From NCBI GenBank assembly GCA_022453515.1, contig JAJNNY010000012.1:310001-374000 (forward strand): DNA of 64,000 nucleotides, given 5' to 3'. Both the position numbers and the translations under genes were made by a program. Positions 46,326-58,783 of this stretch are shown here, piece by piece. Numbering within the stretch: the stretch's first letter is position 1; every line of letters begins with the position of its first letter. Below the pieces are notes generated by a model. It saw only the letters and a list, made by a program, of their open reading frames with translations, was not told the origin of the DNA and searched no databases. The stretch comes from Astrocystis sublimbata (lineage: Eukaryota > Ascomycota > Sordariomycetes > Xylariales > Xylariaceae).

Positions 46326-47565
46326 TCACTCAGCACTGCTGGGAGGCGGCTGTCCTCTCGTAGGTGTGTCCTTATCAACATTTCCCTTGTTTCTTGCCCT
46401 CTTCTGCTTGAGAGCCGACCACTCCATCTTCCACGCATCGATACTCTCGCTGAGCTCCGGGTCGGCATCCTCGGGCACGTAGCTGAGGCATTGCACCTCG
46501 ATGGCTTTGAGCTGGATACGTAGATTCAGAAGGTCTGTATCGCTTTCCTTGCCGTGGATTTCGCTGCTTCGACAGTTAGACACAGCATGTTAGACACTCG
46601 GTGGCCAGGCATGGCATGAGCAAGACATGGGATGGAATGAAAACTGCACTGACAGGCCGTGAAGCTGTTTCTCTAGCTCGATGATACGCTGCGCAGCGCG
46701 CTCCAATCGTGCGATTAGCAGCGCATGTATATGCTGCTGGAGGTCAGCATATGCTGTGAATAAGGGGGGAAAGGGGCTCTGTATCTATACTTACTTCAGT
46801 CTCTTCCTGTCGATCGCGGAGGTTCGAGATGACGACCTCCAAGTTCTTGTGCAGATCCTGTGTCTCTGTCACCACCTTCTCAGCCTGTGCTTTGTTCATT
46901 CCCAACACCTGAGATTTCGCCTTTCCACTGGCTTGGCGGTCCACTGCCGTCGTAGTCGACGGAGGAGCGGGCCGTGCGGGCGAGGCAAGACTGGACACGT
47001 CAGACGGTAGCATGCTATCTGGATGAGGCTGCTTCTCCTCCCAAGAATCGTCACTCCCGTCGGGCTCATGCTCAGACTCGGGCTTCTCTCCTCCCGGACT
47101 GAGGGATGGCGACCCAGAGCGCCAAGTGCCTCTCGCCAGCGAATGGTCTGGTGTGAACAGGGCTTTCTCCAACTCGTCTACCTTGGCGTGCATGAAGTCG
47201 ATGCTCCCATCTTGGACATACGACTGCTGTTGGATCAATCTTGCGGCGAGGTTGTTAAGTCGTTGTACTAATTCAATCCTGCCATCCCCGTCGGCGGCGT
47301 CCCCGCCGTCTCCGAGCTCGGGTATCAGAGGATCCGGATGAGTTTCCGGGATCAAAGGCGATAGTGGAGACAAGCTGAAGGAGTAGTCGCTCATGGACGG
47401 AGATGCCGGCGGGGACAGACGAGTCGGGGATGCGGCGGTGCTGTCGCTGGGACGGTACGAATGATGGGGTGGCTCCGCGCCATGCTGGTGCCGGTGCTGC
47501 CGTCGAGGCGGCGTGTGTGGTGGCGCCGGGCTATCGGACTCATCATCGGAGTCTTTGTCGGCCAT
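46326..47565 (-). CDS. disordered/coiled-coil protein, unrecognised
   Basis: Exon 1 (47565-46795, 257 codons) starts MADKDSDDESDSPAPPHTPP, with a Pro/Ser/Asp-rich disordered N-terminus. A helical part follows, RIELVQRLNNLAARLIQQQS and FMHAKVDELEKALFTPD, then a second Ser/Pro/Glu-rich stretch and another helix, MNKAQAEKVVTETQDLHKNL. A short exon (near 46660-46740) encodes HIHALLIARLERAAQRIIEL. The last exon (ending 46326) has LRIQLKAIEVQCLSYVPED and WSALKQKRARNKG. Heptad-like hydrophobic spacing indicates coiled coils across the introns. Total about 365 aa. No enzymatic or known domain is seen. Confidence 0.78.
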
Positions 47566-50157
47566 GGATGGATACGCCTAGGGACGATTTCCCCGGAATC
47601 ACATGAGTAAGTACTGTGCGGAAGGAAGAGTGCCTGATTGGGCGAGAGGGCTTGTGGATCTTGGGTGTAGAAATCCAGATATTGGAACCTGGCCTGCCTG
47701 GATGGCCGAAGTATTGAGTACGAGTTCGCCTACCTACAGTATGTACGATTTCAAAATATCGCATGCCCTGCCAACATTGAATGCAGTCTAGAGTGCAATG
47801 TAGCTTTCGATTAAGCAGGCACTTTATCCTAATGTGTTACCGCCTTTCTTTTGTTTTGTGGCTTGCAGGCTGAGAGGCTTCAGATAATTCCTTATTCTGA
47901 AGCTGGTATGTCTTAAGACTGAGGAGCGGTGCACATGTCAAATTGACCGACCCCAGACTCGCCCAGATTGCGTCGACGGCATGCCTAAGCGGGGTCGTGC
48001 TTACCTACATAGGTACTTACTGCTCTAGGCAATCCGAACTTACATGGGCATTTTTAATTCAATTGTTCACCAGTCGCGCCTCAGGGCTGTCGACCTACCT
48101 CCCTGTCGGTATTTAACAAAATTACTTGCTTACGGGTTGGAGGGAGGGAGAGCTTGAAAACGTACCTTTCATCATTCTAAGATACAGCCGTAGCCATTGA
48201 CTTATTTATAAAAATGAAGGGTGTTGGGTTGAACTCCGTATTGCAAGCACAAATCGGTGTTAGGAGCATGTGCCGCAGCATACGAGATAGCGAAGTGCAC
48301 GAGAGCACTCAAGCTTCTATCAAGTTGTAAGGTATTGTATTCATTCCAATTGTGACCAATAATCATTTTCTCCAAACCACAGCCACAAATAACGCCAGGC
48401 AAGCGCAGCAAACGGCGAGGTCTTGGCAGCGGTATACCGATGTGACGAGACGGACTGCTGTGACCTCACATTGCTGTTTCCTGGCGGTTGACGATCCCCT
48501 TTCCTTCTGTCACCTAGAGATGTAGGTGATCTACACGGCAGCATATGCGTACCAAGAAAGCCCAAGACACCACGCCAATACGAAGGCTCAGTCGTATCGT
48601 GCGTCACTCACTGCTCATGCGTTGTTGACGCCGACCGCAACTATGAGGTATTATCTGGCCGCCTCAGCACCGCACAGCCGTCGAACAAATTGACGCACTC
48701 GGCACGCAGGCCGCGCACCTATCGACGCCATGGGCAACAGAGAGAAATTGCGCAGGAGGTGACAAGAGGTCATATGACCGGCTGGCTATGTCACTTGTTA
48801 AGCTAGATCCTGGCAATAAAAGTCGACGGTGCTTTCCTAGCCGTACGTAGGGGAAATGAATCAGAGATTGAATCAGAAATAGATGCAGAGGGATCCTGAA
48901 TTCCCCGACATACCGGAACAGCCGAGCTCGACTGTCTACTACCTAGGTTCTAGGTACAGCATGCGCGAGCAGCACGCGGGCAGGAAAAACGCGGGGGAAG
49001 CTTCAGTCGCAAGCTCGAGCTGGCGCAGCAGGGTGGGATGCCTTGGGCCTTGGCAGGTTCTTCCGGTGGTCCAGTGGCGTCGTGCGCCAGCTCGATCGGA
49101 TTTGCATGTGGTCCTCGGCTATTGAGGGCACGCATTCGGCAAAGTCCAGTGGGCGAGGTGGGCACTGGGCAGGTTGCTGCGAGCCCGCCGAGCCTGCCTG
49201 CTCGCGGGCTGCCTGGACAATCTGGGGGAAGGAAGGCTTTGCGGCTTTGGGGCTGTTGGGGTTCGGTTGGAGGTTCCTGCTGTCCTGCTGGATACCGTTA
49301 GTGCCTCCCTGGCGCATTTTGGCTACAGTAGTGCGCTGTGCCCATGCCGCTAACAGAGCTAACAGAGAGAGCTAATGCCGTCTGTGCTATTTGACTTTGG
49401 CATCTGCGCTCGAGTCTACCTATGAGGTACCTAGGGTCGGTAGCTACTACTGCCGCGGCCTTACGTACTGCACACCTCTATACAAGTACCTAACTCGGTA
49501 GATTACATGGTAGAGCCAGAACCCTTAGGTAGCTCGCGCAGGGGTGACACCTGTGAGACGGGCTGACAGGGCACCTAGCATGCCTAAGATACATACTTCC
49601 TAAGGAGGTACCTACCGAGCTGGTCGATCCGGCGGCCGACGCTTGTTCCCGTCACGCGATTGCGAGTCACCCTCGAACCCTTTCGACTTTCGACTTTCGA
49701 CTTTGGACAACTTGCTCATCCAAGCCCTTTTCCAAGCTGCTGTTGAAACGAACTTTCTTTCTGTATACCCTTCTGCCCTTTCGCCCTTCTGGACCCACTG
49801 CGTTTTGTTGTTGCTCTCCGTGGTTTGTTGCCTCGTCTTGCTCGAATCTTGCCATTTCAAGTCGCACGCACGGTAGTAATACCCACCTCGCCCACCTCGC
49901 CCACCTGCTTTCTCCGCCGAGGTGCGCCGTGCTCGTAGCTCCAGCGTCATTATTCTTTATCGCGGGGCTCCGCTTCCGCGGATAAGGTCGCCAGCAGCAG
50001 CAGCAACCACCACCCCGTCCCTCGCTCCAGCTACTACAGCTCCAGCTCCATGGCCTGCAGAGCTTCATTCCGAAGCCGTTAAGACCTAGCCGCCGTAGCC
50101 AGACAACCGGGACAATCAATTCGGAAATCGGCCTCTGCTGCCCGTTGTCTGCCCATC
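47566..50157. other. long intergenic region (2.6 kb), no gene seen
   Basis: Divergent promoter region. It contains several CTACCTAGG/GGTACCTAG words (48940, 49425, 49608), pyrimidine-rich tracts before the next gene, and no supported coding sequence. Longer minus- and plus-strand frames at 49600-50120 overlap each other and the CT-rich leader, and look like chance. Confidence 0.55.
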
Positions 50158-51699
50158 ATGTCGTGGAAGGCGTCCGAGAGGCTGATGGACACCATCCGCC
50201 ATTATGCTAACTTCCCGGCCACCGGTGTTAGTCTAAGGCAGATGGTGCAGTTTGGCGAGAGGCCATCAGTCGGTATGATTGACTCCTCAGCTCCGTGACA
50301 CCGTCATCTTCGAGGCGCCGCCTAACCCTCCCGGCTCTGTCACCAACAGGCACCCTGTTCCGCGCCTCGCAATTCCTCGCCGAGGAGCTCCCTATTCGCC
50401 TCGCGCATCGCGTAGAAGAGCTCACGAGCTTGCCCGACGGCCTCAACGAGATGCCGTCTGTCAAGAAGGTCCAGGAGTGGTATGCGCAGTCGTTCGAGGT
50501 CCGTAGCATCGCATCGCATCGCTACTCCCAAGGTAGTGCCCGTGACTCATGCTGACTCACGCGACCATAGGAGATCACAGGCCTACCACGGCCAACCCTC
50601 GAGCGGGATGTACGAGATCGCTTGCTAAACCCTACGAGGTTTCACAATGGTAAAGGAACAATGCTCTCCGAGGCCATACCGAACCCCAGCATTCGCGAAG
50701 GCCAATACGCCTCCGCCCCTGTCACACAGCAGGCAAACAACAACGGCAATAAGAAGCAGCAGGGGGCCAGGAGATACTTCGCCATGGTCGACGATAATGG
50801 CGATTGGCCTCCCGAGCTCCAAGCCTATAACTCCAAATTTGCCCAGTGCTTACATCACATCAAGAGGAGGCACGACGGTGTCGTGACCACTATGGCGCAG
50901 GGAATATTGGAGTACAAGCGTAAACGGCAGCGCATGCAGATTGATCATAACATACAGTCGTTCCTCGATCGTTTCTACATGTCGCGCATAGGAATCCGTA
51001 TGCTCATCGGCCAACACATAGCCCTCACAGACCAGAGCCATCACCGAGACCCTACTTATGTTGGTATCATTTGCACCAAAACCAATGTGCATGACCTTGC
51101 GCAGGAAGCTATCGAGAACGCTCGTTTCGTGTGTGAGGACCATTATGGCCTCTTTGAAGCGCCCAAAATTCAATTGGTCTGCAACCCGGATCTGAACTTT
51201 ATGTATGTTCCCGGGCATCTGTCACATATGTTATTCGAAACCTTGAAGAACTCGTTAAGAGCAGTGGTCGAGACACATGGACAGGACAAGCAAGACTTCC
51301 CTGTCACTAAGGTCATCGTCGCCGAAGGCCGGGAAGACATTACGATTAAAATCTCGGATGAGGGTGGCGGTATCCCTCGGAGTGCTATACCCCTTGTATG
51401 GACTTATATGTATACTACTGTTGATCGGACGCCAAATCTGGACCCAGATTTTGACAAGAGTGATTTCAAAGCCCCCATGGCCGGCTTTGGATATGGTTTA
51501 CCAATATCGAGACTTTACGCACGCTACTTTGGCGGTGACTTAAAGCTTATCAGCATGGAGGGGTAAGTCTGCTTGTTCCGGTTTTTGCTTTCCCCCTACT
51601 TATCTTTACTGACGCATACTGCTCCCTCTTGTCAGATACGGTACCGATGTTTATCTTCACCTCAACCGTCTATCAAGTTCTTCGGAACCCTTGCAATAG
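50158..51699 (+). CDS. mitochondrial dehydrogenase kinase (PDK/BCKDK family)
   Basis: Phosphorylates and inactivates the E1 subunit of pyruvate dehydrogenase or the branched-chain ketoacid dehydrogenase in the mitochondrial matrix. The start at 50158 gives MSWKASERLMDTIRHYANFP. Exons continue with TLFRASQFLAEELPIRLAHR, VKKVQEWYAQSF, then a long exon. The GHKL ATP fold carries the N-box ETLKNSLRAVVETH, the G1 box SDEGGGIP and the G2 box GFGYGLPISRLYARYFGGDL. The last exon adds YGTDVYLHLNRL and stops at 51699. An Asn/Gln-rich insertion (VTQQANNNGNKKQQ) interrupts the N-terminal domain, as in fungal Pkp1-type kinases. About 410-450 aa, normal. Which dehydrogenase it acts on cannot be read from sequence alone. 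Confidence 0.93.
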
Positions 51700-52898
51700 C
51701 AACTAGCAGTCATGAGGGACGGGACAACACGCGGTTCATCATCCCGAGGATTGGCGATGCCGATAAGAGCGATGCAAAAGCGGCTCAAGAACCTGGAGGT
51801 ATCAGAACGAAAGCAGGTCGGCGACGCTGAATCCATGATATCCCAGGAGCGCGGTCGGCTGAGTTGGGATGAAGACGGCGGCGAGATGTGAGAGAGCAAC
51901 AGCTTGTCACATTGAACACACAGTTACGGATGGAGATGAGCTAGGCACCTGGGAATAATACGGGTCCACCTATACCTATACACATATTGGGACAGGTCAG
52001 AGGGTTTCGCATATGAGCTGCGAATGGAGATGGGAGGTGAGGGGGAGCTTGTGTACGAAAAAGCGCCTTACCAAAACATAACCAACCTTTTTGTTTCGGC
52101 ATGATGATCTCCCCTTCGAGGGAAGTCAGCCGAAAGCGACATCAAACCGCCGTTGGCCATTCTTGTTTTTGGTTTTTTGCAACTCTGTATCCCTAGGTAA
52201 TTTTGTGATTTTGGTTCGGGTTCAGACGAATCGTGAGGAAGAAACATTTGGCATCACCACTGGCGCAAGAGACAAGGAAAAAATTATCTATTGGATGGAT
52301 GGGGGGAAGGAAGGGGGTACGAACAGAATCTATCATCAAACAGCGCCATTTACCACCACTACAAGATAGCGCGTAGCTAGCATGAGTATGTCAAGAAACT
52401 CACAGATTAACCTTTGCATTACGATTTCACGTTCTGTGCTATCATCTAATGTTCATAACTACAAGGTAGGTAGGTACTAGGTATATTTTTGGATATTTTG
52501 TACACTAAATAGCTGCCTGCATACATGCCAACTTGTGAGATTCTAACCCTGGTTGCAGGCTCCTAGGTAGGTAGTGCTCGGCCTTCCGAGTCCGCAGTGG
52601 TTATTGTTGTTGTTGTTAAAATAAATGAATGAGATGGATATCGTTGTTTTGCCTCCCCCAAAAGATCAAAAAACCCCTTCGTAAGCATGTTTTCATGCAC
52701 TCGCGCCCGCCCACCTTCTCAGCATACCTCCCTCCCCCTACATGCCAAACAACCAACAACAAACAACAAACGCTATGCATACTTACTAGACAGTCGCTAG
52801 TTTTTGTTTCTTTCTTTTTACTGTTACACCTCCTCTCACAATCTTATCTTCTGCAGACAGGCAGATAGACAGATGGTGTAATTCAAAATCACATCAGA
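51700..52898. other. 3' flanks of convergent genes
   Basis: Spacer between the dehydrogenase kinase and S1P lyase, rich in TTTCTTTC/AACAAC simple sequence around 52600-52830. No gene is supported. Confidence 0.5.
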
Positions 52899-54788
52899 TC
52901 ATGCTTTATACAGAAGATCCAGGAATCCCGTCGCCAAGTCGACCACAATGGCCTTGTTTGGCAGGGATCCTGCGACACCATACAGCGCCGCCGTGTCGCC
53001 GGTGGCCTTCCCCCTAGGACCCTTGCCCTCGACGGCGCGGACACGCTCCTTCTCGCGTTCGGCCTCGATAACGACCTCGAGATCGGCGACGAGGCGCTCC
53101 CAGACTTTGGTGGTCGGCAGCGTGACGGCGACGTGCATGGCGGGCGGGTTCTGGAGGGCGTTGAGGTGCCAGCCCTTGGCGGACATGCCGTCGGCGATAT
53201 CGTAGATGTTGAGGTTGCGCGCCGTGAAGGCGACGACGGAGACGAGGGGCCGCCCAATGATGTCGAGCTCGGCGGCCAGCGAGGGGGACTGCGCGATGTG
53301 CTCCGCGATCTTCTTGGCGCACCCGACGATCTTGACGCATGCGTCCACGTAGCCGGCCTCGCCGACCTTCATCATGCTAGTCCAGCACCCCGCAATCAGC
53401 GCCCCTGGGCGAGAGCCGGCGATGGATGGCGAGGCGTACAGGCCGCCGGACCAGTCCGGGGAGACGAAGTACTGGTATGTGCGTAGCTCCTGCGTGCGGT
53501 ACAGCACGGTCGAGTTGCCCTTGGGTGCGAAGCCGTACTTGTGCGTGTCGCATGAGATGGAGGTCACGCCCTTGAGGCGGAAGTCAAAAGGCTCTGTCTC
53601 GAAGCCGGCTCGCTCGAGGAAGGGGACAAGGAAGGAGCCTAGACAGCAGTCTACATGAAGTGGTAGTCGGCGCTTGAGAGCTAGCTTGGACAGGGCCGAT
53701 ATGTCGTCCATGATACCATGGGGAAAGTTGGGCGCCGAGCCCACGAGCAGGATAGTGTTAGAGTTGATGAGGCGGGACACCCGGTGGACATCTACTTGGT
53801 GAGTAGGAGCAGGGCATGGGACCAAATGAATCTTAATTTTGAAATAATCGCCCGCCTTCCGGAATGCTGTGTGCGCTGTCTCTGGCAGGATCCTATGCCG
53901 CAGGTATTAGTATAGTAAGTTCAGGTCGCAGAACAAGGCAGGGGGGCAAATAGTGGCAGCTTACATCTCCGGCTCTGTGACGCCACGCTCAGCGTAGGCC
54001 TTCTGACGTGCGCTATAGCACGCCATCAGAATACTCTCCGTGCCGCCACTCGTTGACACGCCGGCGGCGTTGGGTGGCGCATGGAACATGGAGAGAACCA
54101 TGGCCACAACCTCGGCCTCCATCTTGCGGACGCCGGGGAAGACGTCAGGGTGAATGGGGTTCGCGACGGTAAACTTTCCGAATGCCTCGGTCTGCAGCTT
54201 CAGCAGGTCGTCCTCGCCATGGTAGACGGCGCCGGACACGAAGCCATCCTCCCATCTGGTGTGGTCCATGTTGGCGAGCGTCTCGAGCTCCTTCTGGAGG
54301 GCCTGCTCGGTCCATCCCTCCTTGGGCAGGGTCAGGTAGCGCGATCCGTCGGTGGGGATCATCTTGGTCTGGACCTTGGCCAGCGACTCGGTGACCTGCT
54401 TACGCACCTGGGTCCGGATGCCCGGGGCGCGGAGGAAGCAGCCATAGAGGATGCGACGGGTGTCTGTGTACAGCTCGACGATGGTGCCGATGAGGCCGCG
54501 GCCCTTGAGCTTCCAGAAGGTGCGACGGAGTATGCGCAGTACGAAGAAGAAGAAGATGATGTTGCGGAACCTATGCGACGTGGCGAAGACGGGATTTCGT
54601 GTCAGTCACTGTCTGTCTTTCCTGTTGTAGCTGGGTGCACCGGCACCACGTGCACCGAGAAGGAGACCTTGTACTCACAGGTCGAGGTTGATGAACTGCA
54701 GCGTCTGCGCCGCGGTGGTCGGGCGTGCGCGCTTGACCATGTTCAAGCTCTCGCGCAAGCTGATGGGCATCCGCGACGAGCCCGGCAT
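52899..54788 (-). CDS. DPL1: sphingosine-1-phosphate lyase
   Basis: PLP-dependent ER enzyme that cleaves phosphorylated long-chain bases to a fatty aldehyde and phosphoethanolamine, the exit step of sphingolipid breakdown. Exon 1 from 54788 encodes MPGSSRMPISLRESLNMVKR. The next exon has the membrane anchor NIIFFFFVLRILRRTFWKLK and continues to VSTSGGTESILMACYSARQK. The last exon starts ILPETAHTAFRKAGDYF and contains HVDCCLGSFLVPFLERAGF and the PLP lysine in SISCDTHKYGFAPKGNS. It continues SPDWSGGLYASPSIAGSRPG and ends GFLDLLYKA. Gly-rich and Lys sites are intact and the length is normal for the family (about 570-580 aa). Confidence 0.95.
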
Positions 54789-55985
54789 GGTGATGTCGAG
54801 TGCCGGTTTTCGAGAAGAGCTGTGCCTCGGCGTATTTGTTGGGCTGTCTTATACCTCGGCCGTTACAGTTGCAGCCTCTACTTCGAGTTGTGAGTCTGGT
54901 CGGGCAGACCCCGCTCAGACCATTTGGCTCAACGTCCGCAAGCGCTCGCTGTCTTGGGAAATCTAGATGAGATGCGGCGTTGTTCTTGGAAATGGGTCAG
55001 GGAGTGTAAGTATGTAAGTGTGTAAGTGCGAGTGTAAGTGTAAGTGCAAGATGCAAGATGCAAGATGCAAGGTGCAAGTGCCAGCTGGGGCAAGTCACAA
55101 TAGTGGAAAGACCCAAGCACTCAGATCCACGCCAAGCACCCAAGGTTGTTACCCTTTTCGGTTCGGCTACAGCCGGTGCGGTGCTGACTTCAGAATCCGG
55201 AATCTTCCCTAGCAAACCTGGCAAACCTGGTCACTCGTCACGTCTTGGTCACATCCTGGTCGTACCCCCGCAATGGATCTTGGCCATGCCTATTGCCTAG
55301 GCTCAGCAGCTGGTGCACTAGATGCACCCATAGTAAGTCATCGTCACATGCCGGAAAGTTGTTTGGTAGAAGTAGTGTTGATGGTCAAGTCTCGGCATCT
55401 CAGGTGAAGCTACTGAGTAGTCGCTGTTGCAGGGGTTCATTGACACGCTACTAGTACTCACTCTGTTACAACTTACTGGCCACATTGTTTGCAACAGTCC
55501 AGTCCTGCTAGACTTACATGTAAGCATGTAAGACCTTGATAAGTTTTCGAGCATTGTGAAATTGTTTAAATTTTGTTGTTTCTCATGTGCTCGCTGTTGA
55601 CAGCATGCTTCTTCTCTATGCGCTGTATCGTTTGCAAACCACCTTGCTGTGGCACAGAACCTTGAACACCGTGAGTGGGGGAATATGATATGGTCAAGCA
55701 ATGCCGCAGGCTCCAAAACAACAACAAGCCGTCGATGAGCAACGACGGCCTAACAGCAGGTACACAAAAACTCCGGGTGAAAACGCCAGCTTCCTGTCTT
55801 TCTGGCTCAGTCGCTGAGTCAATCAATACTCGCATGTAAGCATATCCATAAAACGCCGACCTCTTTCCCATGGCCCATACCTTGCACCTTGTCCCCTTTT
55901 CTATTGTCGCGTAATGGCACATAGGCCGTCGGTCATCGAGAAACAAATCATGCGCATTAACCCAGTCTCACAGAGGCCGTGGATA
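54789..55985. other. intergenic region (1.2 kb)
   Basis: Upstream region of DPL1 and 3' flank of the mannosyltransferase gene. It holds a short tandem repeat tract at 55008-55080. No gene is seen. Confidence 0.5.
55008..55080. repeat. GTAAGTGT / GCAAGAT tandem repeat tract
   Basis: Consecutive imperfect TGTAAG units (TGTAAGTATGTAAGTGTGTA) turn into repeated ATGCAAG units. It probably arose by replication slippage in the DPL1 promoter. Confidence 0.85.
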
Positions 55986-57043
55986 CTAGTTGTCGACTCC
56001 AAAAGCTGAGTGCCACTGTTGCGAAAAGCGCTCGGCCTGGCTGGCACAACTACTCGCACCCGTGCCCGAGCACTTCGCAAAGACAACAGCCAAGTCACCA
56101 TCCTGGTACTGGGCGCCATGATCCGATGTGGAGTAGGCATTGATGGCACGCTGCGGTATAATAGCCAGCTGTGAGAGAATCATGAAATGCCACTGTATGA
56201 GGTGTTCCTTCGTAACTATTAGTCAAGGCACGTAAACAGGCAAAGAGCCTGCGTGGGGGGGAACAAACATACTAATGTGTGCGTCTCTGCTGTCTTGAAG
56301 TTGTAGCTTCGATACAAAGGGTCAAACCACGCGTCGAGAAAGTACTTGGCGTACTCCCCATTTCTGAGGATGATGCTGTTTGTCGTGATGCCACCGTTAT
56401 CCTGCGTGAGGACAACGTCGACGTCACGCGGCTGGTTGTATTTGAATGTGTGTATGACGCTCTCCGGGGGCACAATCGCCTGATTCCTCAGCATCATTTC
56501 GCTGAGCTTCTTGTCGCCCAGCACATCCTCTTCCAGCTTGGAGTTGGGGTTCATAATGAGCGCATGCTGGTCGAGGTACCACACGTATTTGCAGTCAGGG
56601 AACTTGGCGAGGGCATGTCGCATGGCCACCACCTTGGCCCAGGATGAGGGGGCGCCTTCCAGATCGTAGTCGCTAGCTTGCATAATAAAGAACCCGTATC
56701 CTATAGGAAAATGTCAATATGGCTCGGCTCGAGCAATGCAGTTGGGCATCCTACCATGCTTCCTGGCGTATCGTATCCTGTTATCTTCGATCTGTTTTGA
56801 GTACGCCGTATTCTTGTACATATCGTCGAAGACCGTGACCACAACCACGGGCGGCTTGCCACTTACCGGGCGAGGGCCCTTGGATTTTGAGCCGGAGAAC
56901 AGCCATACTAATGTTATTATAACCAACACAGCAAGTGCTACCGTCTTCCAATGTCTTCTTCGTATCAAAGGCATGATACTTGCCCTTCGGGGTTGGAACG
57001 GGGCAGGATGTGAATCCTTTCGCGGCGGGTAGGCGAAATGCAT
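55986..57043 (-). CDS. Golgi alpha-1,6-mannosyltransferase, GT34 (Mnn10/Mnn11 type)
   Basis: Type II Golgi enzyme of the mannan polymerase type that extends alpha-1,6-mannose backbones on N-glycans of secreted and wall proteins. The start at 57043 gives a short cytosolic tail; a second Met, MPLIRRRHWKTVALAVLVII, begins the signal anchor and could also be the start. Next are PPVVVVTVFDDMYKNTAYSK and NRIRYARKHGYGFFI. Then QASDYDLEGAPSSWAKVVAM, FPDCKYVWYLDQHALIMNP (the D-x-H/D-type nucleotide-sugar site region), VVLTQDNGGITTNSIILRNG and FLDAWFDPLYRSYNF. The last exon continues HLIQWHFMILSQLAIIPQRA and ends near SAFGVDN. Two introns (about 56185-56275 and 56700-56750). Conserved GT34 blocks are complete. 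Confidence 0.92.
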
Positions 57044-57786
57044 AGTGTCATCCAGCTCGTCGCCCCGACAGCAAGTGTCAGGGACGTGTGTCGATCACGA
57101 TTCTGGAGAGGCGCGGTCCGGTTGAATCGATATTGGACTTTTAGTGCATGCGGAGCGGAGAGCACACGTCCTAGGCGCCCCGGAGGATGGCCGTGCAAGC
57201 AAGCACAGATGCGAAGGTAAGAGGATATCGTGTATTCTTCGTCTGTCGCTGATCGGGAGGCAGTATGGTTGTGCTCGTTTGTTCGTCGGCCGGATAAAGT
57301 CTGGTCGGGAGGCGCAAACGATATGTCTGGGGTTCGGACTGCGGACGGAGGTTGGAGGATTGCGACAATGAATGAGGAACGCGTTTGAGTGATGCAAATT
57401 GGGCACTGATGAGATATACACCGAAAAGGCTCAATGGTGATCAATGGGAGGTAACTGATAACTTCAGCGGTGTTCTAGGTACAATTATCATGCCTGTTGG
57501 CAGAGGTCACGGGTATTATCATATGCCGTGGTGACTTTAGTATTTCAACGAGATCGCGCTGGAGCAACTTGTCAACACCAAGCTGCAGGGGCAGATAGAT
57601 TTAAGGGAGATGAGCCCGCTTAACCCTATTAGGCAGGGATAGTCCAACCGACAGGCGAGAGGTTGCAGGGTCGCTACAAGGAGGTAGGCTCGGGTAGGGG
57701 AAACTGCCCACTAGCATCAACACACATGACAGTCTAGCGGTAATCTGGGGTCGTGTGCCTGATCTTGGACCTGCCTCCCTGGCGAG
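57044..57786. other. upstream region of the GT34 gene
   Basis: Promoter side of the mannosyltransferase gene up to the second MITE copy. No gene is supported. Confidence 0.5.
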
Positions 57787-57791
57787 CCTGG

Positions 57792-58115
57792 CGAGGCTGG
57801 TGACAGAATAAAGTTTACACTCGGCCCATTTTTCACCCCCACAGTACTTCTTGGCAGTAGACTTGGCAATAGCCTCCAGGGCTCTATCATGAAGCTATTC
57901 ACACTTTCTTGATCTATTTTAATAGCCTCTTTACATAAGGCACCCGAATATGATTTGAAATCGATTAGGTACGTGGTTAACTTTTCATATTGTATAAGTT
58001 ACTCGAAGAAAATACTGAAATAATCCGGAGCTTGTATCACGTGACAGGGACTGACGAAGGTTACTATAGTGGACCTGCCAAGAAAGGTGTAAACTTTATT
58101 CTGTCACCAGCCTCG
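57792..58115. mobile_element. MITE-like non-autonomous DNA transposon, copy 2
   Basis: A 324-bp element with about 29-bp terminal inverted repeats beginning CGAGGCTGGTGACAGAATAA and ending with its complement. It is flanked by CCTGG at 57787-57791 and 58116-58120, a candidate 5-bp target-site duplication. It matches copy 1 (25033-25362) read on the opposite strand, including both subterminal blocks. There is no coding capacity. Confidence 0.9.
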
Positions 58116-58120
58116 CCTGG

Positions 58121-58783
58121 ATGCCTGGCCTCCTGGGGGGTCTGAACCCAGTTCACGGTTCTCCGCAGTTATCAATTGCAGTCTACAGACGAACAGTCCA
58201 AAAGAGTCAATGGATCCTGAACGTTAATGTCGGAAGCATTAATCACAGTCAATTTCATCACTACGAGTGGACATTAGACAGCTGTTGATATGAGAAAATC
58301 ATATATACCAGCACCTAAATTGACCGACATTACTCTATACTAACACAACCTCTGGAATAAGCAATAGGAAGTGTAGGAATGGCATTTGTTACGCGTTTAT
58401 GGGGGGTGTTAGCTACAGCAAATGAGATGTATCAAACTCTTACAAAAGCAAAACCTCCATTCATACGTTGCCTCCGAAGTGGCGAAGGCTAGCAAGGTAT
58501 ATCCTTTTGAACAGCCCCGAAAGACTGGACGAGGATTTTGGTAATATGCTTGATCACCCTGAAAGACTGATTTGAAGAACCGACAAGACGCCTGGACTCT
58601 ACAGCTTAAATTCGGGGTATCGATCTATGCACACAGACTAGTTGACAAGGCATGGAAGAGCAGCTTCTAGGCAACTTAAGAGTGTGCAAACCATAATAGC
58701 AGATATCATTGCGAAGTGATTTGGTGGGGAAAATAGCAGAAGGTAGACATTCATTCATCAAATACTCCCTCATGGCCGCCGAC
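58121..58783. other. intergenic spacer
   Basis: From the MITE to the 3' end of the RING-CH gene. No gene is seen. Confidence 0.5.

Noticed and set aside
49612..50119. Frames of 112 and 150 aa on the minus strand and 77-80 aa on the plus strand
   Set aside because: They overlap in the CT-rich leader of the dehydrogenase kinase gene and have no resemblance to known proteins.
54929..55224. Minus-strand frames with Thr/Leu/His repeats
   Set aside because: They are translations of the GTAAGT/GCAAGAT tandem repeat.
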